Source: Candidatus Liptonbacteria bacterium | Lineage (GTDB): Bacteria; Patescibacteriota; Minisyncoccia; UBA6257; 2-01-FULL-56-20 | NCBI GenBank assembly: GCA_016867315.1 | Contig: VGJV01000008.1 | Span: 1-40,011, forward strand | Length of the DNA: 40,011 nt | Direction: 5' to 3' | In this document: piece by piece, positions 1 through 7,366 of the stretch | How the letters are laid out: every line of letters starts with the position of its first letter | How positions within the stretch are numbered: position 1 is the first letter of the stretch | Position numbers and translations under genes: made by a program | The notes under the pieces: generated by a model | The model's input: the letters and a program-made list of their open reading frames with translations, nothing else | Databases searched by the model: none | What the model was told of the DNA's origin: nothing

Positions 1-75
1 GTAGTGTCAATTTTTGTCCAGAAATCCGAACCATTTTCAAAAAGGGTATTCCCTCCACGACACCTTTATCGATAA

Positions 76-660
76 TACAGGGCCATCCTTTCTCTCCCGA
101 CATTTGAGCGCACCTTCGTAGCCTTTGGAGCGATCCTCTTCAGTGATACGATCGGCTACTACACCGTAGCGCGCGGCAATCTCGATTTGAAAACCGCATT
201 CTTCCGGACGGCAACGCTCCCGACAGTCTATGCATTTCTCCTCGGAGTAGTAGTGAGTTTGGCACAAATCCCTTTGGGTGAAATATATTCCACCGCCACC
301 GGCTACTTCCGCGGGGCTTTCACAATCCTCGGAATGTTGATTTTAGGAGTCGCTCTGGCCGACATCAAAAAATATAAATGGGACTGGAAATTCTTTTCCG
401 TTCCTTTTTTCGCCAAATTCATTGTGTGGCCGGCGCTTATCCTTCTTGTCATAGCGCTTGATACTAATTTCTTCCATATATACGATCCCCTGATCCACAA
501 AGTCTTTCTGCTCCTCTCCATAATGCCCTTAGGCACGAACACCGTAGTATATGCGACCCAGCTGAATGTCTACCCCGAAAAAATCGCTACCACCGTGGTA
601 TTAAGCACGGCATTTTCCCTTTTGCTTATACCGATAGTAACCACTCTATTTTTGAAATAA
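76..660 (+). pseudogene. AEC-family (auxin efflux carrier type) transporter, C-terminal part
   Basis: The reading frame is open from 76 to the stop at 658-660 and encodes about five hydrophobic segments ending in TTVVLSTAFSLLLIPIVTTL, which fits the C-terminal half of AEC membrane transporters. A TTG at 187 could serve as a start, but the residues before it (for example FSDTIGYYTVARGN) still read like transporter sequence. The protein is therefore missing its N-terminal half, and the frame is closed by a TAA at 73-75. AEC proteins are usually about 300 residues; about 195 remain here. Either the 5' part is lost through insertion or rearrangement near position 60-75, or there is a frameshift in the unseen upstream sequence. 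AEC carriers move small anions or organic acids across the inner membrane; the substrate cannot be told. Confidence 0.6.
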
Positions 661-694
661 ATATACTGGAAACAAAGGAGTGAAATGTGTTGAG

Positions 695-765
695 CTGGGG
701 GACAGGGATTCGAACCCCGATACTCGCCTCCAAAGGGCGATGTCCTACCGTTAGACGATCCCCCA
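695..765 (-). tRNA. trnQ: tRNA-Gln(UUG)
   Basis: On the minus strand a full cloverleaf can be drawn. The acceptor is TGGGGGA paired with TCCCCCA, with discriminator G. The D arm is GTCT...GGAC, the anticodon stem TCGCC/GGCGA with loop CTTTGGA (anticodon TTG), and the T arm has loop TTCGAAT. It is 71 nt long and CCA is not encoded. The anticodon reads CAA (and CAG by wobble), so it is a glutamine tRNA. A TATACT box on the minus strand at 799-804 is a plausible -10 for it. Confidence 0.95.
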
Positions 766-833
766 GCACAGCACACTTAAGAACACTATGCAGTGCCGAG
801 TATAGCGTTTTCCGCTCTTTTTTGGAAGCGTAA

Positions 834-842
834 TGCTAAAAT
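834..842 (+). promoter_or_regulatory. Extended -10 promoter, leaderless start of the reductase gene
   Basis: TGCTAAAAT (extended -10, TGn plus TAAAAT) ends 7 nt before the ATG at 850. Transcription would start at or next to the start codon, giving a leaderless mRNA. No Shine-Dalgarno sequence precedes this ATG. Confidence 0.5.
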
Positions 843-849
843 AAACTTC

Positions 850-1452
850 ATGAGAAAACTAATCGTGCTCGAATTCATAACGTTAGATGGAGTAATGCAA
901 GCGCCAGGGGGTCCAGAAGAGGATACTTCAGATGGTTTCAAATATGGGGGTTGGACTGTTCCCTACTTCGACGAATTTGCGGGTAAAGCTATGGAAGAAC
1001 AAATGCCTTTGGAACGAGCCGACCTGCTTCTGGGCCGAAAGACATACGAAATATTTTCAAGCTATTGGCCGCACCATGCTCAAGATTGGCCCGGAATAAA
1101 CGATGTGAAGAAGTATGTTGCGTCTCACGATGCTTCGCTGAAGCTCAGCTGGGAAAATTCTGTACTCCTTACCGGAAATGTTGCCGAGGAAGTGAGGAAA
1201 CTTAAAAGCACGAACGATCGCGACCTGCAGGTTTGGGGAAGCGGCAACTTGATTCAAACTCTTCTGAAGAACGACCTCGTCGATAAACTTTGCCTGAAAA
1301 TTTTCCCAATCACGCTGGGTTCCGGTAAACGCTTATTTGCCGAAGGTACGATTCCCGCGGCATTCACATTGACTGATAGCAAAGTTTCTCCAAAGGGAGT
1401 TATTTTTGCGAACTACGAACGCGCCGGGAAAGTGGAAACGGGATCGTTTTAA
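850..1452 (+). CDS. Dihydrofolate-reductase-like (RibD C-terminal domain) reductase
   Basis: The 200-residue product begins MRKLIVLEFITLDGVMQAPG, the typical opening of stand-alone RibD_C/DHFR-fold proteins, and contains the family blocks LLLGRKTYEIF, VWGSGNLIQTL and ITLGSGKRLF. These proteins are NADPH-dependent reductases by fold, but the substrate of the stand-alone members is mostly unknown. The ATG at 850 was chosen over an in-frame upstream start at 793 because homology starts here and an extended -10 lies 7 nt upstream. The next gene starts 2 nt after the stop, so it heads a three-gene operon with a PNPOx-like flavoprotein and a Nudix hydrolase. Confidence 0.85.
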   Translation: MRKLIVLEFITLDGVMQAPGGPEEDTSDGFKYGGWTVPYFDEFAGKAMEEQMPLERADLLLGRKTYEIFSSYWPHHAQDWPGINDVKKYVASHDASLKLSWENSVLLTGNVAEEVRKLKSTNDRDLQVWGSGNLIQTLLKNDLVDKLCLKIFPITLGSGKRLFAEGTIPAAFTLTDSKVSPKGVIFANYERAGKVETGSF

Positions 1453-1454
1453 GA

Positions 1455-1967
1455 ATGGACAATAATCTCAACAACCGAATAGCTGTGGCAAAAGAACTCT
1501 TGCGCACGATCCGATTTGCCGCGATGGCTACCGTGAACGCCGATGGTAGTCCACTGAACTCTCCTTTATTCTTTATTCCAGATCCTAAACTTAAATATTT
1601 TTATTGGGGCTCGCACCCGGATTCGCTCCATTCTCAAAACGCGCTCCACACCGGAAAAATTTTTGCGACGATCTTTGATGAACGAGGAGGGCTCTACATG
1701 GCGGCCGAAAATGCTCATATCCTCGAAGGTGGAAAACTCGCAAGCGCGCTTGAAGCCCACAACGTTGCCCGCGCCCGCTTCAATAAGAAACCTATTACGA
1801 TTGATTATTACACGGGCGCAAACCCGCAACGCATGTGGGCGGCTACAATAACCCATTTCTGGGTGAATCTCATGGAAAGAGACGCAGATGGCCGCTTGAT
1901 AAGAGATTCGAAACAGGAAATCTCTAGAGAAAATTTGTCTAATGCTTTTCAAAACTCCTCCTTCTGA
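1455..1967 (+). CDS. Pyridoxamine 5'-phosphate oxidase-like flavoprotein
   Basis: The product is 170 residues. The N-terminal stretch FAAMATVNADGSPLNSPLFF is the characteristic first strands of the PNPOx-like split-barrel fold, and KYFYWGSHPDSLHSQN matches the segment of this family that contacts the flavin phosphate. Members bind FMN or F420 and act on small molecules; the sequence does not identify the substrate. It lies 2 nt after the RibD-like reductase, and its last 26 nt overlap the start of the Nudix gene, so the three are probably co-transcribed. Together they suggest a small redox or housecleaning operon, which is an inference. Confidence 0.8.
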   Translation: MDNNLNNRIAVAKELLRTIRFAAMATVNADGSPLNSPLFFIPDPKLKYFYWGSHPDSLHSQNALHTGKIFATIFDERGGLYMAAENAHILEGGKLASALEAHNVARARFNKKPITIDYYTGANPQRMWAATITHFWVNLMERDADGRLIRDSKQEISRENLSNAFQNSSF

Positions 1968-2340
1968 TTTTAAAAAAGAAATTGATGTGGTTGGTTGCTA
2001 TCTCGAACACGAGGGAAAATTCGTACTCCTCCGCCGCGAAGAGTCAAAAACTCACGGCGGCAAATGGGGCCTCCCCGCAGGAAAAGTTCACGCTGGGGAA
2101 ACAATACAAGCCGCAATGGCGCGGGAAATCAAAGAAGAAACCGGAGTGGAACTCGAAGAAAATAAACTTCACCATCTCGGCTCTCTTGCGGTGCGAAACA
2201 ACGGACACGATCTGGACTACCATATGTTCACAGCCAAACTTGCCGAAAAGCCTGAAATCCAAATAAGTCCCGCGGAACATCGAGATTTTGCCTGGGTCTC
2301 CCCCGCCGAAGCTCTTCAATCCACACATTTCTATTCATAG
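1942..2340 (+). CDS. Nudix hydrolase (MutT/NUDT type)
   Basis: The 132-residue protein carries a complete Nudix box at about residues 47-69 (GKVHAGE, then REIKEETGVE), matching GX5EX7REUXEEXGU with the metal-binding glutamates present. It is preceded by KWGLPAGK, as in canonical members. Nudix enzymes hydrolyse nucleoside diphosphates linked to another moiety; specificity is not visible here. The start overlaps the upstream gene by 26 nt and no other start gives the N-terminal strand, so translational coupling is likely. It is the last gene of the operon. Confidence 0.85.
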   Translation: MLFKTPPSDFKKEIDVVGCYLEHEGKFVLLRREESKTHGGKWGLPAGKVHAGETIQAAMAREIKEETGVELEENKLHHLGSLAVRNNGHDLDYHMFTAKLAEKPEIQISPAEHRDFAWVSPAEALQSTHFYS

Positions 2341-2378
2341 AATGAATATGACAAACCGAATATTAAAGTGAGATTAAT

Positions 2379-3821
2379 CTATTGAGCGTTCAACGCCGCT
2401 CGAGTACTCGCATCAACAGTCCCGGATTGCGTGAGGCCTTTCGCCTTTTGATACTTGATTACCGCCTGCTTTGTAAGAGAACCGAAGAATCCCGTCACTT
2501 CCTCGGAATAATATCCCTCCGCAGTAAGCCGCTGCTGAAGCGCAGTCACATCCTCCCCCTTCGAACCGATCGAAAGTGAGGAGTTGAACTTATGTTTTCC
2601 GCCGGATATTGCCGCAGTACTTGCCGCTGAAGTGGATGGCTTTACCGCAGACAAACTTCCCGCGACCTTCGAAACCAGCGCCTGGAGAGTTCCCTGCATA
2701 GCCTGCAATTCAGAAAGCATCTGCGTAAGCTTCGTTTGAAGGGTTTTGATTTCTACCAAAATTTCCGCAGTCGAGGCGATGTTCGCCGCTGTCGTAGTCG
2801 TAGACTGCAGTATCGGTGCGGCAGGCGCAGAAGGAGCAGGAGAAGTGGTAGCCGGAGTAGTTACCGGCAAGGTAGTCTGAACGGTCGTTCCAGGAGCAGC
2901 GTTCGTGATAGAGAAGAAGAGGGTTCCGCAACGGTTGGAATTCAAGGGATCACACACAGTAACAAAGGTAGAACCCGCCCCTAATGCCGTAAGGGATAAA
3001 ACATTATTTCCCACGCTCGCCTGCACCAGATTAGGATTAGGACTATTTTCTAATCGAAACTTCTCCGAGCCTCCAGCAAGCGCGACATTCAGAGTCTGCC
3101 CAACAGTAAGTGTGGGATTCGAGACACTGAAAGTAATGTTGGGATTCGTCACCGTGGCCGCGGTCGTAGTGGCAGTGGTTGCATTCGTATTTCCTACTGC
3201 GGCAGTGAGAGAACCGCACACGTTCGGAGTCACTGAACAAAGAGAAATAACTGTGCTTCCATCAGAAAGCCCGTTGATCGTAAGCATGGAGCCACTCACT
3301 GATTGAGTAGCCACCGATGCACTCGTAGTTCCCGAAATATAATAGCCACTGCCGCCGGAAAGCTTTACCGTTATCGCCTGCCCTTTATTGATGGTGAGGA
3401 TTGAAGGACTGAAAGTGATCGCACTCGCATTCACTGTTCCTGTGTTGCCCGAAGTGTTCGTAGTATTCGTACTCGCCCCGTACGGCCACGTCTGCGTCGT
3501 AGATTGCTGCCCGTTCACCAGTACATACACCTGACTTGCGGGATTTATCCCGTACGCAATCGAACTGATAGTAGTGGTAAGCGCTCCATTCGAATCCGTG
3601 ATTCCCAAGGAAGCCAAGGAATCTCCAGACGCTCCTCCAATGTTATAGCGAAGCGTCGCACCCATATTAGGATCTCCGTTTATAACTAATTGCACCTGAT
3701 CCCCGGTCGTATTAGTAAGGGTAACAGTAGGAGTTGCCGCATAAGCATTTCCACCGACCATAAAGAATACAATGGCGACCAAAAACCCCACTATCTCAAA
3801 AATTTTTTGTGGCATAGTCAT
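2379..3821 (-). CDS. Secreted peptidoglycan-binding protein with two Ig-like repeats
   Basis: The 480-residue protein starts with a clear signal peptide (IVGFLVAIVFFMVGGNAYA, probable cleavage after AYA). After a first beta-rich domain, two repeats of roughly 85 residues follow (LTINKGQAITVKLSGGSGYY and LTVGQTLNVALAGGSEKF), each with a C...C pair, resembling bacterial Ig-like folds. A Pro/Thr/Ala-rich linker and a predicted coiled helix (EILVEIKTLQTKLTQMLSEL) lead to a C-terminal PG_binding_1 domain (GEDVTALQQRLTAEGYYSEE). It probably sits in or on the cell wall. The ATG at 3819-3821 has GGTGG upstream. The gene is monocistronic and faces the Nudix operon. Confidence 0.85.
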   Translation of the reverse strand: MTMPQKIFEIVGFLVAIVFFMVGGNAYAATPTVTLTNTTGDQVQLVINGDPNMGATLRYNIGGASGDSLASLGITDSNGALTTTISSIAYGINPASQVYVLVNGQQSTTQTWPYGASTNTTNTSGNTGTVNASAITFSPSILTINKGQAITVKLSGGSGYYISGTTSASVATQSVSGSMLTINGLSDGSTVISLCSVTPNVCGSLTAAVGNTNATTATTTAATVTNPNITFSVSNPTLTVGQTLNVALAGGSEKFRLENSPNPNLVQASVGNNVLSLTALGAGSTFVTVCDPLNSNRCGTLFFSITNAAPGTTVQTTLPVTTPATTSPAPSAPAAPILQSTTTTAANIASTAEILVEIKTLQTKLTQMLSELQAMQGTLQALVSKVAGSLSAVKPSTSAASTAAISGGKHKFNSSLSIGSKGEDVTALQQRLTAEGYYSEEVTGFFGSLTKQAVIKYQKAKGLTQSGTVDASTRAALNAQ

Positions 3822-3891
3822 ATTTTCCACCAATACGCCAAATACGCAAGAGCCCACGCGAGACTCTTTATGCTAGGATAAAACAAACGAA

Positions 3892-3987
3892 TTAGGCAGT
3901 CCGGGCCCAGATCATAAGGGCCACAGAAATGAGGATCCCTACAATCGCAAGGACTATAGCGATCCTCGATATTACCGCATCCAACAT
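3892..3987 (-). CDS. 31-residue single-pass membrane peptide
   Basis: A short frame encodes MLDAVISRIAIVLAIVGILI followed by SVALMIWARTA and a stop. It is one hydrophobic helix with an N-terminal acidic residue and Arg residues at both ends, the composition expected of a real membrane micropeptide rather than noise. A TATACT box lies 14 nt upstream of the ATG on the minus strand. It is divergent from the hydrolase at 4015 and upstream of the peptidoglycan-binding protein gene. No function is known to me; similar one-helix peptides often modulate membrane complexes. Confidence 0.45.
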   Translation of the reverse strand: MLDAVISRIAIVLAIVGILISVALMIWARTA

Positions 3988-4000
3988 GGTAGCTTAATGT

Positions 4001-4009
4001 GAGTATAAC
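4001..4009 (+). promoter_or_regulatory. -10 box just before the hydrolase start
   Basis: TATAAC at 4004-4009 (within GAGTATAAC) ends 5 nt before the ATG at 4015, again consistent with leaderless transcription. It lies between the divergent 31-residue peptide gene and the truncated hydrolase. Confidence 0.35.
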
Positions 4010-4014
4010 ATTTC

Positions 4015-4416
4015 ATGATCGAAAAAATTCAAATCCCTTCTTCTTTGGGGAAAAAATTGGTCGCAGCAGTCCACTACCCGGAAAGCCAAATGGACCCGCC
4101 TGCCGGCGAGGCAAGTAAATTGGCGATTCTCTGCCCGGGATATTTGGATACAAAGGAATACCCGCACCTTATCGAACTCGCGAAGACGCTCGCTGAAAAG
4201 GGTTACACCTCGGTCCGATTCGATCCCACGGGCACCTGGGAAAGTGAAGGAGATATCGCCGAGTACACTACCTCTCAATTTTTAAAAGATATTCAAAGTG
4301 TGCTGGAATACATGCTTCGAGAAAGAAGCTACGAACATATTCTTCTAGGCGGCCACAGCCGCGGTGGAATGAAGCGACGTCTTATAAATCTACAATTATT
4401 AAATAACCCCACTTAG
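4015..4416 (+). pseudogene. Alpha/beta hydrolase, truncated after the nucleophile elbow
   Basis: The first 120 or so residues are a good alpha/beta-hydrolase N-terminus: an oxyanion-region strand AILCPGYLDTKEYPHL, VRFDPTGTWESEG, and the nucleophile elbow GGHSRGG with the catalytic Ser. Family members need about 120 more residues carrying the acid and His of the triad. Here the frame runs into unrelated residues (MKRRLINLQLLNNPT) and stops. The homology ends near 4372, which therefore looks like a rearrangement or insertion junction. The missing 3' half is not elsewhere in the window. The product is unlikely to be an active hydrolase. Confidence 0.7.
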
Positions 4417-4439
4417 TAACTCCGTGCCTCACGGGAGCG

Positions 4440-4480
4440 ATCCCAGCCGTTTTATAATATTTCCTAAAAACGGCTGGGAT
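4440..4480. repeat. Perfect 14-bp inverted repeat (hairpin)
   Basis: ATCCCAGCCGTTTT at 4440-4453 is repeated exactly in inverted form at 4467-4480 with a 13-nt AT-rich loop. There is no T-run directly after it, so it is not a textbook terminator. It lies 24 nt after the stop of the truncated hydrolase and may be part of the end of a mobile or rearranged segment. Confidence 0.7.
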
Positions 4481-4709
4481 TTGTGCGCTCACAGGGCGGG
4501 CGGGGCAAGCACGATAAGAATAGTTGTGCCTAGCACAATCCACTTATTGAGTTACCACGACCAGTCTCGAAGTCACAGAAGTTTAGAGCTACCACTAAAC
4601 GCGAAGAGGAAGCGCCTCGTCTCGCCGCAAGGACGGAGAAATGAACAATCTCAAGTAATCACAAAGTGACATAATACAAATGTTCATTTTGTAGTCTGAA
4701 GCGGCGAAC

Positions 4710-4800
4710 CAAAACCAAAAATTTCCTTTCCACTTTTTGTCGGCTCCCCCCACACCCCCCGCCGAAAACATTAAGAAAGGAAGGAAAACTTTTGGTTTTG
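4710..4800. repeat. Imperfect 22-bp inverted repeat
   Basis: CAAAACCAAAAATTTCCTTT at 4710 is matched in inverted orientation by the segment ending GGTTTTG at 4779-4800, with small differences in the middle. The loop contains a C-rich run. It lies upstream of the C39-like peptidase gene and could fold in its leader RNA. Confidence 0.45.
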
Positions 4801-4892
4801 TACCGCGACCGAAGGGAGCGGACGAGGCGCGCATCATTCTGCATCCGGATTGTTTTGGAAAAAAGTTCGGATTTTGTTCAGGAGACACAGCA

Positions 4893-5483
4893 ATGAAAAA
4901 CATTGTGCCAAAGGACACGAGGTATGTTCCCTTAACGCAGCAAAATTCTTGCTGCGTGCCGACCAGCATCAGCATGGTCATGTACCGGCTCGGCATACCG
5001 CTCATGCCGCAGGAGCTGCTCGGCCATCACCTCGGGCTTATTATCGACGCTAAACATAAGCGTCTGTTTTGGAACGTCAGAACAGGGAAGCGACCCAAGG
5101 CGGGTTACGGTACACAAATAGATACGGAGCCACATGAAATAAATGCAGTGTTCAGAAAATTAAAGATTCCTATTACGGTGAGCACTCACCCGATTACTGA
5201 ATTCCGGACGAAGGCAGACTTGGTGGCCTTCATCTCGGATGCTCTATATGAAGATACTGACCTAATCGTCATCTTGGCGAGCGATGCTCTGAACGGTACA
5301 CGGAAACGTAACGGGCATGCATGTGTCGTAGATAGGATATATCCTCCACGGAACATCATCCGCTTGGTTGACCCATCCGCTGTTCAGCCAAAATGGAGAG
5401 AGATATCTATCAATACGTTCATACGCGCGGTGAAGCTCCATCCGGCACAAAACGGAAGGCTATTGAAACTCGTCCGAAAGTAA
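4893..5483 (+). CDS. C39-like (papain-fold) cysteine peptidase
   Basis: The 196-residue product has the C39-like signature near its N-terminus: LTQQNSCCVPTSISMVMYRL, with Gln for the oxyanion hole and the catalytic Cys before PTS. The His appears in NGHACVVDRIYPP and the third residue in LVDPSA. There is no signal peptide. Related peptidases cut double-glycine leader peptides or act as general thiol peptidases; this one lacks the ABC domain of bacteriocin exporters. The ATG at 4893 was chosen because AGGAG lies 8 nt upstream and homology starts there, although the frame is open to 4737. It sits in an accessory patch next to a DsbA-like gene. Confidence 0.7.
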   Translation: MKNIVPKDTRYVPLTQQNSCCVPTSISMVMYRLGIPLMPQELLGHHLGLIIDAKHKRLFWNVRTGKRPKAGYGTQIDTEPHEINAVFRKLKIPITVSTHPITEFRTKADLVAFISDALYEDTDLIVILASDALNGTRKRNGHACVVDRIYPPRNIIRLVDPSAVQPKWREISINTFIRAVKLHPAQNGRLLKLVRK

Positions 5484-5523
5484 TTGCAGCACGTTTGTAC
5501 GTTTCTAATAGATTCGTAGTTCG

Positions 5524-5541
5524 CCTGCCTTCGCGGGCAGG
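5524..5541. repeat. Short GC-rich hairpin
   Basis: CCTGCC, a 6-nt loop and GGCAGG form a small palindrome between the peptidase and the thioredoxin genes. A related CCTGCCGG string occurs at 4096 inside the hydrolase fragment, so this may be an interspersed palindromic word of the genome. Confidence 0.4.
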
Positions 5542-5579
5542 TAGTGCAACAAATCTCTGCCGTATACGTCAGAAGGTAT

Positions 5580-6158
5580 ATGGCGCAACTTTTGATACCT
5601 GTTTCGACCGAAGACCATGTACTCGGGAACCCCGAAGCGCTCCTTTCTATTGTGGAATACGCTGACTTTGAAAGTCCGGAGTGTCGCAAAGCGGCAGAGG
5701 TGATGCGACGCGTCGTTACCGCGCATCGAGATGATATTGTCTACGCCTTTCGCCACTTTCCGCTTGAGGAACTCCACCCTGAGGCTGAGCGCGCCGCAGA
5801 AGCAGCAGAAGCAGCTGGCGCCCAAGGCGAAGACAAGTTCTGGGAAATGCACGATATGCTTTTTGCAAATCAAGATGCGCTTGACGATGACAGCCTCAAC
5901 CTCTACGCAGATATGATAGAGCTCAATACGGAGCAATTCAGAGCAGACTTGGAAGCACGCGTCTATGCGGGGCGAGTACATCGCGACCATATGCGCGCAC
6001 TTCAAAACGGTACCAGGCAAGCGCCGTCATTTTTCGTAAGCAATCAACTCTACGCAGGAGTCTATAGTTTTCGTGAGCTTCTCCGAGCTATTAGGGCAGG
6101 CAAGCGCCGCATCTGGAACAAATATAAGTGCAGCCAAAAAAGCCACGATATACATTAA
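5580..6158 (+). CDS. DsbA-like thioredoxin-fold protein, SPEC in place of CxxC
   Basis: The 192-residue product matches the Thioredoxin_4/DsbA-like group: LLSIVEYADFESPECRKAA at the active site, VYAFRHFPLEELHPEAE, DKFWEMHDMLFANQDALDD, a cis-Pro region QAPSFFVSNQLYAG and a C-terminal helix RELLRAI. The usual CPxC is SPEC, so only the second cysteine remains and classical dithiol oxidase activity is doubtful. There is no signal peptide. AGAAGG lies 3 nt before the ATG at 5580. The last 18 residues (from GKRRIWNKY) look unlike the family, and the stop lies in an inverted repeat, so the 3' end may have been replaced. Confidence 0.75.
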   Translation: MAQLLIPVSTEDHVLGNPEALLSIVEYADFESPECRKAAEVMRRVVTAHRDDIVYAFRHFPLEELHPEAERAAEAAEAAGAQGEDKFWEMHDMLFANQDALDDDSLNLYADMIELNTEQFRADLEARVYAGRVHRDHMRALQNGTRQAPSFFVSNQLYAGVYSFRELLRAIRAGKRRIWNKYKCSQKSHDIH

Positions 6159-6263
6159 CCCCGTTACTCCCGGACTGCGTTTGGGGAAAATCCACTTGAA
6201 TTTTGAACTGTAAGACCGGTACTCCGATCCCTCAATATCAGAGTTAGGGAGTAACGGGGTTAA
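6155..6263. repeat. 17-bp perfect inverted repeat with 75-bp spacer
   Basis: TTAACCCCGTTACTCCC at 6155-6171 recurs exactly inverted at 6247-6263. The left arm includes the stop codon of the DsbA-like gene. The sequence at 4405-4425 (AACCCC, then TTAGTAACTCCG) loosely resembles one arm, which raises the possibility that 4403-6263 is one inserted unit with related ends. The arms could also form a large hairpin in RNA. Confidence 0.65.
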
Positions 6264-6365
6264 TCTATTCTTCATAGAATTCCGATTCTACGGAAGTGTG
6301 AGAAGTTGTCTAGACCCATAGAAACCCTTTATTTCCAGAGGCTCCGGCTAAATGAATTTTACATG

Positions 6366-6371
6366 TATAAT
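6366..6371 (+). promoter_or_regulatory. -10 box of the prs operon
   Basis: TATAAT preceded by TG (ATGTATAAT), 32 nt before the prs ATG, so this transcript would have a normal leader. A weak AGGAT lies just before the ATG. Confidence 0.5.
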
Positions 6372-6403
6372 GCAGAGGACCCGTTTTCGATATTATTTAG
6401 GAT

Positions 6404-7366
6404 ATGAAGGCGAAACTAAGAATATTTTCCGGTCAGACTTCAAACGATCTCAATAAAGAAATTGTGAAGATTTTAGGCATTCCCATGGGGAAAGCGGAGG
6501 TCTCCCGCCACTCCGACGGGGAAGTAAGGGTGCAAATTGAAGAAGACGTGCGCGGAATGGACGTTTTTATAGTAAATAGCACCCATCCCCCGCTTGAGAA
6601 TCTCATGGACATGCTTCTCTTAGCCGACGCTGCACGCCGAGCCTCTGCCGGCCGCATTACGCTCGTTCCCACTTATTTAAGCTACAACCGCCAGGACAGG
6701 AAAGATCGGCCTCGAGTACCCATCAGTTCGCATGTATTGATCCAAATGCTGGGAAATTCGGGCGCAGATCGAATTCTCCTTTTCGACGTACACTCCGAAC
6801 CCACAATGGGCTTCTTCGACAATAAAATAGTAGTAGACCATCTCTATGCCTCAGTCGTGAGCGTCCCTTATCTTAAGAAAATAATCCCGAAACCCTTCGT
6901 AGTCGCCTCCCCCGATAAGGGCGGGGGACCTCGCGCTGAAGCCTATGCGCGACGGCTCGGGATGGAAGACTATGTGCTTTTTACGAAAATCCGTCCCAAA
7001 GCGGGAGAGATAAACAAAAAACTCATCAAAATCATCGGGGAGGTTGAGGGGAAAAATGTGCTCTTTGTAGATGACATGATCGATACCGGCTCTACCCTCA
7101 TCGCCGATGCCGCCGCAGCGAAGCAAGCCGGAGCCAAAAAGATATATGCGCTGGCCACGCACGGAGTACTCTCCGGAAATGCCGTAAAAAACCTGGACGA
7201 AAGCGAGATCGAAGAACTTATTATCACGAATACTATTCCCCACGCCATGCCTAAACTAAAAACGAAGCGCTTAAAGATTACGATACTCCCGATGGCCCCG
7301 CTCATCGCCGGCGCAATATCGAGAATTCATGAGGGAAAGCCTCTCTCCCCGTTAATTCTCCAATGA
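6404..7366 (+). CDS. prs: Ribose-phosphate pyrophosphokinase (PRPP synthetase)
   Basis: The 320-residue product has the full class I Prs pattern: FSGQTSNDLNKEIVKILGIP at the N-terminus, SDGEVRVQIEEDVRG, the flexible catalytic loop region with YNRQDRKDRPRVPIS, and the PRPP-binding loop VLFVDDMIDTGSTLIADAA. It makes PRPP from ribose 5-phosphate and ATP, feeding purine, pyrimidine and NAD synthesis or salvage in the cytoplasm. The usual VDLHAxQxQGFF segment reads FDVHSEPTMGFF, a modest divergence. The stop overlaps the ATG of the following ABC ATPase (ATGA), so the genes are co-transcribed. Confidence 0.95.
   Translation: MKAKLRIFSGQTSNDLNKEIVKILGIPMGKAEVSRHSDGEVRVQIEEDVRGMDVFIVNSTHPPLENLMDMLLLADAARRASAGRITLVPTYLSYNRQDRKDRPRVPISSHVLIQMLGNSGADRILLFDVHSEPTMGFFDNKIVVDHLYASVVSVPYLKKIIPKPFVVASPDKGGGPRAEAYARRLGMEDYVLFTKIRPKAGEINKKLIKIIGEVEGKNVLFVDDMIDTGSTLIADAAAAKQAGAKKIYALATHGVLSGNAVKNLDESEIEELIITNTIPHAMPKLKTKRLKITILPMAPLIAGAISRIHEGKPLSPLILQ

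Larger units (their letters stand above)
4417..4892. other. 476-bp stretch without a convincing gene
   Basis: No frame here reads like a protein. The stretch holds a perfect hairpin (4440-4480), a second imperfect inverted repeat (4710-4800), a possible -10 (ATAATAC near 4673) and the ribosome binding site of the peptidase gene (AGGAG at 4880-4884). It follows directly on the truncation point of the hydrolase, so it probably belongs to the inserted or rearranged segment. Confidence 0.5.

Noticed and set aside
37-267. Minus-strand frame with several CxxC-like pairs
   Set aside because: It is antisense to the AEC transporter frame, which has clear membrane segments; the Cys pairs are accidental.
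4424-4892. Frames at 4424-4669 and the upstream extension 4737-4892 of the peptidase
   Set aside because: Composition is not protein-like, and the peptidase has a good ribosome binding site at 4880 and family homology starting at its ATG.
6027-6275. Minus-strand frame with a signal/lipobox-like stretch (MYIVAFLAALIF ... AALAC)
   Set aside because: It is antisense to the DsbA-like C-terminus and runs through the inverted repeat; no ribosome binding site, and the start lies in unrelated sequence. It remains a weak possibility only.
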